Shown piece after piece: positions 42,116 to 52,514 of a stretch of DNA of 64,000 nucleotides. The position numbers were made by a program, and so were the translations under genes. The notes under the pieces were generated by a model. It saw only the letters and a program-made list of their open reading frames with translations, did no database searches and had not been told where the DNA came from. Every line of letters begins with the position of its first letter. Positions within the stretch are counted from its first letter, which is position 1. The stretch is from Diplonema papillatum (Eukaryota > Euglenozoa > Diplonemea > Diplonemida > Diplonemidae): positions 372,001-436,000 of the forward strand of contig JAPJBO010000036.1 of the NCBI GenBank assembly GCA_030068145.1, given 5' to 3'.

Positions 42116-42529
42116 TCAAACTGTGATGTCTCGTGCGCACTCTCTCGTCCTTGGTGGTGGCCTGGGCACGCCCTTCGAAGGCGTCCCACCAGCACGTCCG
42201 ATCCTTTCCTCCCCATACGTGGAAAATACGTCCATCCCCCAGACCTCATCATTGAAGGCGTGCCTGTTCGTCCCCAACTGCGACTCGAGCACGAGCATCG
42301 TCTCTGTACCCGCACGACCTCTGGTGGAACGGCTCTCCTTACCGCAGCGGATCCTGTAGCTACCTGTGTCAAAACGTGTCAACCTGTACCTCCCAGTCTG
42401 TCCTTCCTTCTCAGCCTCTATCTTCGTCTTCGGGGCATAACCGAACACGGGACCGCTCTGCGCAAGGTAGGGCCATAATAGCGTAGCCCCCTCCCCGCCA
42501 TGGCCGGCTGCAGGGAAAGTGGTCGTCAC
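42116..42529 (-). pseudogene. Decayed TE-encoded protein, fragment A
   Basis: The minus frame reads ETMLVLESQLGTNRHAFNDE, then VWGMDVFSTYGEER. The same pattern is at 57057-57808 (ETMGVLETQL..., then EAWGMDLFPTYGRER after a frameshift). Shared protein-level similarity between two repeat-rich sites suggests a transposon protein. Family not recognised. Confidence 0.6.
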
Positions 42530-42899
42530 AAAGGAAATACCCCGAAACTCCCCGAATTTCCCCGAACTCCCCGATACTTTGTCTGGACCAGGTGGAGCCT
42601 TGTGTCTTGCAGATCACTGATTTTCTCTCGTAGGTAGGTGCAAACCCCAGGTTCCTTATGAAATTGCAACCAAACACTTGTTATAACAAGCAATCACTTG
42701 TTATATAACAAGCAATCACTTGTTATAAAACAAGCAAACACTTGTATAACAAGTGATCACTTGTTATATAACAAGTGATCACTTGTTATATAACAAGTGG
42801 CACTTGTTATACATTTTCACTTGTTAGGTCACTTGTTATATAACAAGTGATTGTGCATGACAAGTGCGTCGTGCAGTGCAGTTGCCAAGGAGGCTGGGT

Positions 42900-43050
42900 G
42901 GTCAAATTCTCTAAGGTGAAATGGTCAAAATTCCCTGCCAAAAGTGGGCCCACAAAAATTTTCCAAAGTGTGGTATTTGGGGTATTTGGGGCAAAAAAAA
43001 AATTTTTTTTTCTGACCGCCCACCGTGGTGACCACCTTAGAGAGTGACAG
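42900..43050. mobile_element. Small foldback element (MITE-like)
   Basis: Inverted termini TCTCTAAGGTG (42908) and CACCTTAGAGA (ends 43043), extending imperfectly outward through GGTGGTCA. The middle holds an A-run/T-run palindrome (43000-43015). Confidence 0.7.
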
Positions 43051-43084
43051 GTAGCGTCTCCCCCCTCCACAGTGAAAATAGCCT

Positions 43085-43145
43085 GAGGGGGGGGGGGGTC
43101 AGCCGGCTGATGGATGGATGGATGGTTCTTAACAAGATGCCTGGG
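43085..43145 (+). repeat. CAGCCGGCTGATGGATGGAT repeat, copy 1
   Basis: The same approximately 50-bp sequence, continuing GGTTCTTAACAAGATGCCTG plus a G run, occurs at 51095-51145. It directly abuts the next MITE. Confidence 0.75.
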
Positions 43146-43315
43146 GGGGGGGGGGGTCGAATAATAACAGTTATTTGACACACGTCTGGTTGCCTAAAAA
43201 CACTACCACTGGGTAGGCACCACTTGATCCTGCTACTGCTCGGCTACCCGGAACTTTTTTTAGTATTTGACAAATCGAATAATAACACAGGTGTTATTAT
43301 TCGACCCCCCCCCCC
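43143..43315. mobile_element. MITE with G-run/TCGAATAATAAC termini
   Basis: Left end is a run of G then TCGAATAATAACAG. Right end is GTTATTATTCGA then a run of C. The right terminus is also a perfect 14-bp hairpin (TCGAATAATAACAC / GTGTTATTATTCGA). Confidence 0.8.
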
Positions 43316-43589
43316 TTAGTGCAGTTTAATGGCGTACCTCGGTTTGCCGTTCTACCTTCCATGCTAGCAGGCACACAAGTGCAAGATTAGAAGGCAGCAA
43401 CGCGGCCGGTCCAAATAAGCCCGGTTTGAACGCAGGGACCATCTTTCCGCGGAGTATCCGGCTGCCTCGCTACTAGTGGACCTCATCTCCGTTCCGCCTC
43501 TGGCATACGCGATGCCTTCCCAACTCTTTACGAGGTTGGCCAAGGGAAGTAATCCGAATCGAAGTCCAGGCTGTTCCTCTTCTCTCTGT

Positions 43590-44402
43590 TGGCAACTAGG
43601 ACGGGAAGAAAGGGATTTCACACGCGCATGCACACACACACGCACACGGTGCAGAGCCGAAGGCCCACCCGGCAACAACAAGAGACCATGCTGGCGAACT
43701 TCCGCCGATCCGGTCTAGGAAAAGCACTCAGCCTCATAGAAATGGGGAAGGCGTACAGGAAGGTGGTTGCACAGCCGTGGTTCTGTGGCCATGAATACTC
43801 CACCACCGTGTTGACATCTGTGGGAGGGACGGTTGTGCGGGGTGTTTCGAGGCGCGCAGTTGTTGACCGCGACCGAGGATGTGATCATGAAGATACGCGA
43901 TCACACACGAGAAAGCCGGCCAGAACAACAAGAAAACAGCCCGTTCCCTCCGCACCTGAAATGGGCCGCGACGTTTTTGCCAGAGGAGGCCTATCCGGCA
44001 GGGTGGACGCAGGGAAAGCCGGACTGGAAGGCGAGGGCTGAAGCGGCAGGAAGCTCAAGCACGGATCCGTGCAAAGGAGCTCCCCCTATCGAGGCCCCAG
44101 AAGGCGCGGTGAATACTTCCCGCCCCGGAGTGGTTTGCTCGCATCACAGAAAGCCGCGATGCAGGGAGTGTGTCAGAAAGCGCCTGCCGGCGGAGACCTG
44201 CTGTCGCCTCAAGCAGCATCATCACGGATCGGATGGTCTAAGGCCGCGGATGCACTTTTGCACAGCTCACAGACTAGGACGCTGCGGCGACTGCGTAGCC
44301 GCAAACGAAGCATTTGCCAGCTGCTGCTCGGAGCATCACGCAAACAGAAGGGCGAACAGAGACCCCTACTCCCAGCCCGGGGGTGCATCGGCCGTCACTT
44401 AG
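43590..44402 (+). pseudogene. Cys/His-module protein relic, fragment B
   Basis: Plus strand, overlapping frames. The last 190 codons contain WAATFLPEEAYPAGW followed by two modules: CSHHRKPRCREC...CCRLKQHHH and CTAHRLGRCGDC...CCSEHHA, each C-x2-H-x4-C-x2-C plus CC and a His pair. The same module is at 57057-57350 on the minus strand. Upstream frames (ALSLIEMGKAYRKVVAQPWF) are broken. It sits inside NOB1 intron 2 on the opposite strand, so it is probably TE-derived. Confidence 0.6.
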
Positions 44403-44410
44403 CCGTATAT

Positions 44411-44462
44411 GAGCGTGGTCGTACTTTCGTGAAGGGAGGCACCACGTTTAAAACGGGTCCGC

Positions 44463-44494
<32 letters not shown>
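44411..44494 (-). repeat. Inverted copy of the (GT)n-linked segment
   Basis: Reverse complement of 30022-30075 joined to a short (AC)n tract at 44465-44494. Confidence 0.85.
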
Positions 44495-44500
<6 letters not shown>

Positions 44501-44628
44501 CACACTCACTACTACGGTCGTAAATCGTCACGTCTGAGGCGGCGCGAACCGCGGCTCTGTCAGTGTGCAATGACGGCGCCGATGATCGGCGCAGCCGGGG
44601 GGGCGTTCTAGTTAAAAGTAAGGCAGAC

Positions 44629-44788
44629 CTGCCGTGTCGTGTCCTTGACGAGGTAGTAGCAAGCGAAGCAGCGGAGGATCCACTTTTTCAGGTACTTCAC
44701 GCGGAAGCCTTGAACGCTCACCAGCAGCACGCCTGCGTGCAGCAACACGTTCTGCATGGCGAAGTCAGTCGTCATGCACCCGATTTTC
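44629..44788 (-). CDS. NOB1: NOB1 exon 2: end of PIN domain and first ribbon half
   Basis: 160 nt. Encodes KIGCMTTDFAMQNVLLHAGV, then FRVKYLKKWILRCFACYYLV, matching the invariant TTDFAMQN motif of NOB1 and its first zinc-ribbon pair (C-x2-C). Acceptor CTCTATAAACAG at 44789-44790, donor GTCTGCC at 44628. It joins exon 1 in phase 2, giving an Arg codon across the junction, and exon 3 in phase 0. Confidence 0.92.
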
Positions 44789-45091
44789 CTGTTTATAGAG
44801 TGTGGGGAGGTTGTTGTCGGAGGCATGAAATGGCAAAGCTGTTGCTAGCATGGTGTGATCAGTTTCAGGGTTTGCCGGGGTTTTGCCGGCTTCTTGCCAG
44901 GTTTGCTCCAGGTTCTCGTCGGGGTTGTGCCTGGTTGTTGTGCTACCGTCGATCCCGAAGGACGATCAGTTTGGTGTCTTGCGACCTTTGTATGTTTGGC
45001 AAGGAGGTTTTGGTGGCGCGCTTCAGTTAGAGTGCTTTTTCGGTTTGCCAGCCAGACTTGACTGCACGCATTCAAGAAAAGGTGTGAACAC
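44789..45091 (-). other. NOB1 intron 1, 303 bp
   Basis: Starts GTGTTCACACC after ...GACAACAG and ends CCACACTCTATAAACAG. Removing it restores FNDEDNRKIGCMTTDF without a gap. No repeats are recognised inside. Confidence 0.88.
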
Positions 45092-46008
45092 CTGTTGTCC
45101 TCGTCGTTGAACGCGTCTTGACCCCCTCCGTAGTTGTGGATGTTAGCCGGCGTGATCCAACCGCCGTCGACTTCCTCGGCGTTCTCGACGTCCTCGGCTT
45201 CTCCTTCTTCCGCGTGGAACCCGGCCGATCCGTCTTTGTGTTCGCCTTCGCCTTCGTCCGCGTTCGGCTCCGCGACGCCGTCTTTCTCGTCTCCGCCTTC
45301 CCCGGTCGCGGCGGCGTCGTGCTCCTCGTTTTCCTCGTTTTCCTCGTTTTCCTCCGCTTCGGCGTCGGCCTCAGCCTCCGCCCCCTCGTTGTCCTCCGTG
45401 CCGGCCCACGACCCCCAGCCCGGGAGCGACGGGATCGACGCCGCCGTCGACGTGCCCGGCTTCGACTTGTTTACGACGGGGCCCGCCTTGAGGCCATCGG
45501 GGCCGCGCGCGGCCGGCGGCTGCACCTCGTTGTTTTCAGACGCGAGGGTATGGGCGAGTGCGAGGATGCGGAGATCCGTGCGGGAGAGGGCGCCGAAGTC
45601 GCCGGTTGCCTTCGCCACTTCGACGACGGCCCGCGCACTCTCCTTCGAAGGCTCCCGCAGGACGATTTCGAAGGGGAAGCTATCGACGAATGCCCTGGTC
45701 TTCTTGTCCCGAACCTCGGCCAGCACGTCGGCCGTGGTCGTGAACTCGTCAGCCTGCGTCGCGAGGCCGCCGGCGCCGCGGATCAGCGCGCCGGTGTCGA
45801 GCACGAGGATCCGCTTATCGCCGTGCTTCTTCCCCTTCTTCTGCACGGGCTCCCCTTCCTGCTCGCCGGCTTTTGCTGACTCTTCCTCCTTCAGGTCCTC
45901 TTCGGTGCGGATCTTCTCGTTGTGCAGCTCCTTCGACCGGACCAGCTGCGGCGTGCTTTCCGGCACCGGCACATCCTTATTCTTCGCAACCAGCGCTGCC
46001 CAGCTCAT
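45092..46008 (-). CDS. NOB1: NOB1 exon 1: PIN endonuclease domain
   Basis: 917 nt, 305 codons. NOB1 cuts the 3' end of 18S rRNA in late pre-40S particles. PIN residues: LVLDTGALIRG (D71), VLAEVRDKKTR (E98), DFGALSRTDLRILALA (D145). The usual insert is an acidic, repetitive Glu/Ala stretch (about 205-285). GGWITPANI near the exon end is the conserved WITPSNI motif. The N-terminus (MSWAALVAKN) is typical. The leader before the ATG is pyrimidine-rich on the coding strand, unlike the purine-rich leaders of neighbours, so a trans-splice acceptor is possible but not shown. Confidence 0.92.
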
Positions 46009-46114
46009 CGTGGGGACGCGCGAAAGGGTGAGCGTGCGCGTGAAAGGTTTGTGTGCGGGTGTGGGGGGGGAAAGGGGTGTGGGGTGGTGTTTCGAGTGGC
46101 TGCCTTTTGTTGGT

Positions 46115-46270
46115 TTTATTGTTGTGTAAGCATCTGCTTTGTAGGAAATGCTTGAGGAGACTGCCAGTTGCGAAAGATCAGGTAAATGTGCTGTAGCCTA
46201 CACGAAACAGAGGTAAATCCGGGTTTAGTGGCGGGCGTAAGCGTTCAACGAAAAAGACTCACTTTGTAGC
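46115..46270 (+). repeat. Dispersed repeat R1, copy 3
   Basis: Lies about 100 bp upstream of the NOB1 start. Matches copy 2 beyond the core (AAAAAGACTCACTTTGTA). Confidence 0.85.
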
Positions 46271-47190
46271 CCCCTCTCGCCTCCTTCGAAATGAGCACAG
46301 TCCCTCGAGTATTCAATCACGGTCGAGAAAGGTTTGCGCCTACTGTGATGAGGTAGTTGATCATGCCCCACGAGGCCTTATACATAACACCACGAGGATG
46401 CAGCCCTGCTTAGGTATGCACTCAGCCATCAGGCCATTGGCTGCTGAGCACCTCCCGACCGGTCGATTTGCCACTTTTGTGGCCCTATATTCGCCGAGCG
46501 GTGCTGTCAGCACTTGTTCCGCGTCGCATCAAGTACATGATGCTGGCGGTCGGGAGATCGGCGACCGCAACTCAATGAAGGTGCGGTCAACAGTGTCGCC
46601 ACATGAAGGCCCCCCCTTGACACCTTGACTTGGCTTGAAACGGAGAGAAAATAATTTACATAGGTTTGGTTTGGGAAACAAGACTTGCCGAAAGCGCGAG
46701 CAGCGGGTCGATGAAAACCTCGAAAGAGGGCATCGCAGGCTGCATTTGCAAGGGTGGGGGAGAAGAAGCGTTTTGCGCCATAGGATAATGCAACACTGCA
46801 ATCGCCAGACTGTTGGGCACAACGTGCGGGTAGTAGCTGTCATATCGAACACTGAGCGAAGTCGCACGCTCGGTGTCACTCAATGAGCTTGCTTGAGCAA
46901 CAACCTTCCTAGCCGCGGTCAGTAAATTGTTCACGACAAAAGGACTAGCTTGCTGAAAAAGTGAAAAAGGTGCAAAAAGCTCGGAGGCGCCGCTCGGTGC
47001 CGATTTCGAAGGAGCACAGAGGAAGAAAACAACACAACTCCAAAATGGGCCATTTCTCTAAAGCCGTTGCTTGTTGGACGCATGTACTCCGGCCCCGTGT
47101 TTCTTTTTGTGGGGGTGCAGCAACTAAAAAAGACAGCAAGCCACAATGTGAGTATGGAACGCGGTGTTTCGACTTCCGCTGAGCGTTCAT
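46271..47190. other. Spacer, nothing recognised
   Basis: A CGGTGTTTCGACTTCCGCTG stretch at 47162-47181 resembles 47750-47770 at the 3' end of the 721-residue gene, so the minisatellite is bracketed by similar sequence. Confidence 0.45.
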
Positions 47191-47714
47191 GTAGCTACAG
47201 CAAGTCCATCGCCACGTGACGAAGAACCGCAACCGAACCTCGTAGCTACAGCAAGTCCATCGCCACGTGACGAAGAACCGCAACCGAACCTCGTAGCTAC
47301 AGCAAGTCCATCGCCACGTGACGAAGAACCGCAACCGAACCTCGTAGCTACAGCAAGTCCATCGCCACGTGACGAAGAACCGCAACCGAACCTCGTAGCT
47401 ACAGCAAGTCCATCGCCACGTGACGAAGAACCGCAACCGAACCTCGTAGCTACAGCAAGTCCATCGCCACGTGACGAAGAACCGCAACCGAACCTCGTAG
47501 CTACAGCAAGTCCATCGCCACGTGACGAAGAACCGCAACCGAACCTCGTAGCTACAGCAAGTCCATCGCCACGTGACGAAGAACCGCAACCGAACCTCGT
47601 AGCTACACAGCAAGTCCATCGCCACGTGACGAAGAACCGCAACCGAACCTTGTAGCTACACAGCAAGTCCATCGCCACGTGACGAAGAACCGCAACCGAA
47701 CCTCGTAGCTACAG
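47191..47714 (+). repeat. 51-bp minisatellite, about ten copies
   Basis: Unit GTAGCTACAGCAAGTCCATC, then GCCACGTGACGAAGAACCGC and AACCGAACCTC. Copies are nearly identical; the last two have a 2-bp insertion (TACACAG). Because 51 is a multiple of three, both strands stay open (a 17-residue repeat), but the frames have no start context or other coding sign. The array overlaps the stop codon of the adjoining gene by a few bases. Confidence 0.95.
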
Positions 47715-49874
47715 CGAGTCAGTCGGCACACGGTGCAAGCTGGGAACCAGATGCTTCGACTTCCGCTTTTTCTTGGTATCCTCGGGGAGCAGCAGCCGCC
47801 GGAGCAAATGCATTTCGCGGCGATTGAGCAAGCCACCGCCGCATAGGTCCCTCGACCCGAAGGTATCGGCGACCAACGGGTCTAGCGACGAAGGCGGAAG
47901 CGCGAGCTCGGCCACGCTTTGCGCCGCACAGGGGCCGGGCGGGTGGTGCTGTAAAGTGGTCTGCTGGCAGGCGGCCGCGAGGTGAAGCCTTTGGCGGATG
48001 GATACGGACGTCGAGCTTGACGGAGACGCCAGGGCGCTGGACTTCAAAGCGAGCGTTCCGGCAACGGCGGTCGCCGGGGCCGCGGCGCGCTGGCTGGTGG
48101 TGGGCCGCATGCTCATGTGCAGCGCGACCCTGCGGATGATCCCGTCTTCCAACTCGAACTTCGCCGGCTGCGGCTTGGGGAGGGCCACGGTGGGCACGAC
48201 GACGCGGATGAGGGGACCGGTGGCCACCTTCGCCAGAACCACCAAACTGGCTGCCACGGCCGCCCGAGTCAGCGCCGCCTGCAGGTCCCGCCGCGCCACC
48301 GTCGCATGCGCCGCAGCCTCCGGCTGCGCCACCACAGGTGGTACAGCCCCCGGGACGGTTGGCAGCTCGAGCACCCGCCGGCCCATCGGCTTCAGTTGCC
48401 GCGGCGCCCCGCGCGGCGCCGCGGACGCGGCGCCCGCCGCCTTTTCCGCGGGGCTCCGCCCCGCCAGCAGCGGCACGCGGCGGAGGAACCGGGGATGCAG
48501 CACGGCAAGCCACTTGGCCAGCGACTTCCCCCTGGTCGGTTCCCCCGGGTGGAGTGCCCTGGTGGTGGTCCGCGAAGAGGACTGAGGGTTGCTGGCTTCG
48601 CGGGCGGCGGCTGGGTGAGATGGGGTCTGGGTGCCTATTGAGCAGGCCCCGGGGCCGACTGCAAGCCCTGCTCGCCCCGCGTGCGGGCGGCGAGTGGCCG
48701 CCGGCTGCGGCCGGTGTATGGTTTCCGCGAGGAAGGCTTCGAGCTCCGTTCGTTGCGCTGCGCGTGCAGTTCGGAACAGCGCGCGGATCTCGGCGGCGCG
48801 GCGGCGCTTGCGCCGCGGGGCCGCGAGCGAGCCGAGCGAAAAGTGCGCCTCGAGCTGCAACTCCGGGTACTTCGTCGTGTGGTGCCGCAGCAGGTTCTCG
48901 TGGTGCGTCGCCGTTCCGAGGAGCAGCGGCTTGGCCTCGGCGGGGGCTGGCGACGGGGACGAGCACTTCTCCCCCAGATCCCTTGGTTTCACCAAGCAGC
49001 CGCCCTCCGTCCGTGCGCCCTGCGGGGGTTCGGGGGCTGAAGAGTTCGCCGCCGCAGCGGAAGACGAAGGGCCGGCCTGGGAAAGTGCCGTGCATTCTTC
49101 GTACAATGCGTGGGCCTGGTAAAGTGCCGTGCATTCTTGGTACGATGAAAGTGCCGTGAATTCCTGGTACGACGCAAGGCGGTGGGGTTCCGTGAGCGGA
49201 AACGGGTGCGAAGCCGTCCTCTGGAGCGCGGCCCCTGCGGCCGCGGCATTGCCCTCGGTGCTGCCGATGCGAGGCAGCGCTGCTTGCGGGGTGGCCGGGT
49301 TTGATTCGTCGCAGGCGTATTGGCCGTCTTCTTCTGCCCCGGTGCCTGCCGCAGTACACATCCGATACGAGCTGCTACGCAGGATATCACCAAAGGTAGG
49401 CAGGGATGACGTTCTGAGGTTTTCGGTGACGGGGATTCCATCGCAGCTAGCTTCTTCGTCGTCTTCAGAAAATGGTTCGGCAGTTGCCGGGTCGAAGGGC
49501 GGGAGCAACGAGGATTGCCGGGCGGTGTGCGTGTCGTCTCCGTCTCCTTTGCCGTGTGGGGGAGGCGTGCTTTTTTCGGTTGACTGCCTTGGCTGCGGGC
49601 CGCCGTGGGGCGGGTTTTTGAGCCATGCCAACGCGTACAGCGGCAGCGGGCGTGCCTGCGCGGGCTGCACCTCGATCTGCAGGGTGCGGCCCTGCGTCTT
49701 CAGCCGCTTCGTCTCCCCGCGCGCCTTCGCCGCGATCACGCAGCGGCCGGTCTCGAGCACGAGCCGCTTGTGCTCCTCCCTCCGGCGCCCTTCGGCCGCC
49801 TCCTGCAGCTCCAACGCCGACAGCTTCTGCCCGCAACCCGGCCGCGCATTGCCGGTCGTCAGGCGGATGTGCAT
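47709..49874 (-). CDS. Unknown 721-residue low-complexity protein
   Basis: An N-terminal helical stretch (residues 16-85: LELQEAAEGRRREEHKRLVL, then TLQIEVQPAQ) may be folded. The rest is Ala/Pro/Ser/Arg-rich. A short internal repeat at 235-267 reads SYQEFTALSSYQECTALYQ and YEECTALSQ. A hydrophobic stretch (AAVAASLVVLAKVATGPLI) could be one membrane span. No family recognised. Long uninterrupted frame, high GC and conserved strand support a real gene; the start could be in a missing upstream exon. The 3' end abuts the minisatellite. Confidence 0.55.
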   Translation of the reverse strand: MHIRLTTGNARPGCGQKLSALELQEAAEGRRREEHKRLVLETGRCVIAAKARGETKRLKTQGRTLQIEVQPAQARPLPLYALAWLKNPPHGGPQPRQSTEKSTPPPHGKGDGDDTHTARQSSLLPPFDPATAEPFSEDDEEASCDGIPVTENLRTSSLPTFGDILRSSSYRMCTAAGTGAEEDGQYACDESNPATPQAALPRIGSTEGNAAAAGAALQRTASHPFPLTEPHRLASYQEFTALSSYQECTALYQAHALYEECTALSQAGPSSSAAAANSSAPEPPQGARTEGGCLVKPRDLGEKCSSPSPAPAEAKPLLLGTATHHENLLRHHTTKYPELQLEAHFSLGSLAAPRRKRRRAAEIRALFRTARAAQRTELEAFLAETIHRPQPAATRRPHAGRAGLAVGPGACSIGTQTPSHPAAAREASNPQSSSRTTTRALHPGEPTRGKSLAKWLAVLHPRFLRRVPLLAGRSPAEKAAGAASAAPRGAPRQLKPMGRRVLELPTVPGAVPPVVAQPEAAAHATVARRDLQAALTRAAVAASLVVLAKVATGPLIRVVVPTVALPKPQPAKFELEDGIIRRVALHMSMRPTTSQRAAAPATAVAGTLALKSSALASPSSSTSVSIRQRLHLAAACQQTTLQHHPPGPCAAQSVAELALPPSSLDPLVADTFGSRDLCGGGLLNRREMHLLRRLLLPEDTKKKRKSKHLVPSLHRVPTDSL

Positions 49875-50086
49875 ATCATGTCAGTTTCGACGCTCGCATT
49901 TCTGTTCCTTCTAGCACGCGTTTTCTCAATCGGCTCTACACCGGAGTCAGTTTAACTAAACCTATAGACCAGAGGCTTGTTGATTTCCTATGACGATTAT
50001 GCTGTCTGGCATTTTTGCAAGTTATTTGGGTGACAGGATGGCAATCAGGCGACGAACACGCTCGTAGCCGTTCCGGGAAAATACGG

Positions 50087-50450
50087 TACACGACGCACTA
50101 GATATGGGGTTTCACTAGATATTAACTAGCTCAATGACTTGTGAAATTTATAACTCGCTCGGACATAACTAGCAACTAGCATATAACTAGCAGAGCTAGT
50201 TATAGAACTAGCTCGTGCTAGTTATAGCTAGCTCGTGCTAGTTATATAACTAGCTCTGCTAGCTATAATATATTATTATAACTAGCTCTCCCAGTAGAAT
50301 AACCAGTGAAATACAGTGAAACTGCATTGAGCTGAGTCAAAAAGGACGGTGTCGTCCAACTTCAGCGCTCAGACTGCGTATCCTGGCCCGCTTTTTCTTG
50401 CTATCTGCTGCTCGGCTGTCTCGGTTGTCTTTTGTTTCGTTAAGGCAACT
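50087..50450. mobile_element. CACGACGCAC-family end, partner not found
   Basis: Starts TACACGACGCACTAGATATG. The first 360 bp are an inverted match to the right end of the 22691-23753 element, including the CTAGTTATATAACTAG palindromes and TCAAAAAGGACGGTGTCGTC. No second terminus is seen up to the next gene. Confidence 0.85.
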
Positions 50451-50679
50451 CATGATCACTTCGGTGTGAGGGATTAGTCCTGCTATAAACTACTTGTGGG
50501 TGCCTGTTCCGTTGCGTGGTCTTCTCTCCGTACACTGTTCCACGGAAGGTCCTTGCGTTCAGTTCACGCTTCCTGTGGACGCAAAGACAGTTGATGACTT
50601 CAGGAAGGGATCAGCCCTTCTTGCGTGATGTAATGTGGAGCTGCAGATTCCGTCTGTTGCCACCTTGGGTTGTTAGCCC

Positions 50680-51065
50680 ACCGTCCTCCCCGGTTCTGGG
50701 TTCGGTTCCGAGTTCGGTCTATCGGGCACTGGTTAGGTTTTGGAAGGTTCGGTTTCGTGTTCGGTCCTGGGCTGGTTCTGGGTCGGTTTCGGGTTCGGTT
50801 CCGAGGCATTGCTTCGGTTCTGCGTTCGGCTTCGGGTTCGGTTTCCAAATTTAATTCTGGAAAGTTCGGTTTCGGGTTCGGTTCTGAGTTCGGTTTTGGG
50901 TTCGGCTTCCAAAACTAATTCTGGAAGGTTCGGTTTCGGGTTCGGTTTTGGGTTCGGTTTCCAAATCTAATTCTGGAAAGTTCGGTTTTAGGTTCGGTTT
51001 TAGGTTCGGTTTCGGGTTCGGCTTCAAAACCGAACTCGAAACCAACCCCAAAACCGAACCCTTCC
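50680..51065 (+). repeat. GGTTCG-type minisatellite with inversion
   Basis: Degenerate array of TTCGGGTTCGGTTTC-like words on the plus strand; from about 51028 it flips to ACCGAAC words. A similar short array (ACCCGCATACCCGAACCCGC) is at 59588-59648. The words resemble degenerate G-rich hexamers, but I do not claim telomeric origin. Confidence 0.8.
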
Positions 51066-52514
51066 AGAAATAAAACACCCCGACCCGGGGGGGGCCAGCC
51101 GGCTGATGGATGGATGGATAGTTCTTAACAAGATGCCTGGGGGGGTTTGGCATCGACTCATATGCATTGTTTCCTTGGGGCCTCTGGTCCTCGTGGCGAC
51201 CAGGTGGTCAACCTTCATAGAACTCTCACCCGACCTCAGCTGTTGCAGATTTATGCGCGAAGCTTACGCATACCACGCAGCGCCGGAAAAGAAAGCAACA
51301 GGATGCTCCTATAATAGCGAGTGAACAGGGCAAAGCTGTAGCCTGAATCGGTGTTTTACGGGTATCCGAAACGCGGTACAAACTGCTTGCCTGGGGACAT
51401 GCAGCTGGCAGTTGTAGGTTGCTCGTGGGTTGTTTCGCAATTCATTACTTTTCAGTTGGCTTTGACTTGGTGTTCCCATCAAAGTGATGATCCTCCGTTT
51501 CACCTTTTGGTTGGTCGCTCTTTAAAGCACCTGTGATACAGTACGCCGTTTTTCCTCCCGGATGTGGTCGAATCATTCGAAGGCTCAAGGCTGCCATGAA
51601 AGAGAAACAGGTGTGCAGAGTCGAGAACCAGGGCGCTCGGAGAGCGCATTTCTGACCGAGCAACCACATCAGAGACATTGCTGCGCGGTACTAAACACGA
51701 CGGAGGCTGAACGAAGTGAAGGTCGTCAACCGTACTGAAGCATCGTGTACCTGCTGTATGAGGTACATAAATCACAACAGAGCGTCGGAACGACCTCATG
51801 TCACCATCACTCAACGGCGTCAATTATCGCGGAGGTCTGTTGGGCAGGGCAGCAGCAGCGGAACTCGTGCATTTTGCACCGATGTCCAGTTTCACCTGAG
51901 CTGACCCTTAGTCTCCAGAGGAGCCCACTTGACTTCTAGGAAGAACTATTCGCAGATCACAAGGAAGAGGCGGTGGTCACGTGCCCGTTCCTCTTGAATG
52001 AAAGGCGCTTCGTTTTACTGCGCGTGCCGGTTGATCGTTTTTCCACTTGTTGTTACCCTGTTTCATTTGCAGGGGGGGAATTCGAATCTACCACCAAAAA
52101 CACGTCGCCCGCGACAGGCCGTTCGCAATTGTAGGGCAATCCGCAGGTTGGTAAGTACTCAAAGCAGCACATCTTGCTGAGGCCGCTTCCCTGCAAAACC
52201 TGGGCGGCTGTTGGTGCGTGTGGAGGCGAATCAGATCTTGTTGCGGGACCGAAGCAGCAACCTCAACTGCGCCTTGGAGGCAAGGTTGGAGACCGCGGGT
52301 TCAAGAACACGGCTCCGAATAGGTGCAGTTGTTCTGACAACGCGAAGGAATGCCGCAAGGAATCCGGGAGCGCTGCACCGTCAAGACTCGACGCTATCGC
52401 ACCAATTCAGCACCCTTTCAAGAGGTTCACATCGCAACCTGTAAGAAACGAGAGAACTCAGATGACGGCGGGTGCGGACCGGAGTGAAGACAGACAGTCG
52501 TTCCACATCGAAAC
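51066..52514. other. Spacer with CAGCCGGCTGATGGATGGAT repeat copy 2
   Basis: Copy 2 of the 43085-43145 repeat lies at 51095-51145. No gene is supported; the minus frame at 51500-51823 is unrecognised. Confidence 0.45.

Larger units (their letters stand above)
39371..42873. mobile_element. CACGACGCAC-family transposon with 250-bp palindromic TIRs
   Basis: About 3.5 kb. Left TIR 39371-39623 and right TIR 42601-42873 are inverted copies starting CACGACGCACTTGTTA / CACGACGCACTTGTCA. Each TIR is itself an array of ACTTGTTATATAACAAGT palindromes, followed by a unique part containing ACCTGGGGTTTG and GATCTGCAAGACAC. The two bases outside each end are CA, weak as a target duplication. The interior has a TAA-flanked nested element (39654-40934) and decayed minus-strand coding sequence (42116-42529). 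Terminal bases are shared with 22691-23753 and 50087-50450. Confidence 0.9.
38408..44628 (-). other. NOB1 intron 2, 6.2 kb, filled with transposons
   Basis: Donor CGGCAG|GTCTGCC at 44628 and acceptor CAACCGCAG at 38409-38408. It holds a 3.5-kb inverted-repeat transposon with another element nested in it, two MITE-sized elements, the Cys/His protein relic at 43590-44402, an R4 copy (38810-38975), an R2 copy (43430-43475) and an (AC)n tract. All would be removed by one splicing event. Confidence 0.85.

Noticed and set aside
47164..47678. Open frames encoding 17-residue repeats on both strands
   Set aside because: A 51-bp minisatellite stays open in any stop-free frame. There is no flanking coding sequence or start context.
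52070..52110. tRNA-like T-loop (TTCGAATC)
   Set aside because: No matching acceptor, D or anticodon arms around it. No tRNA was found elsewhere either.
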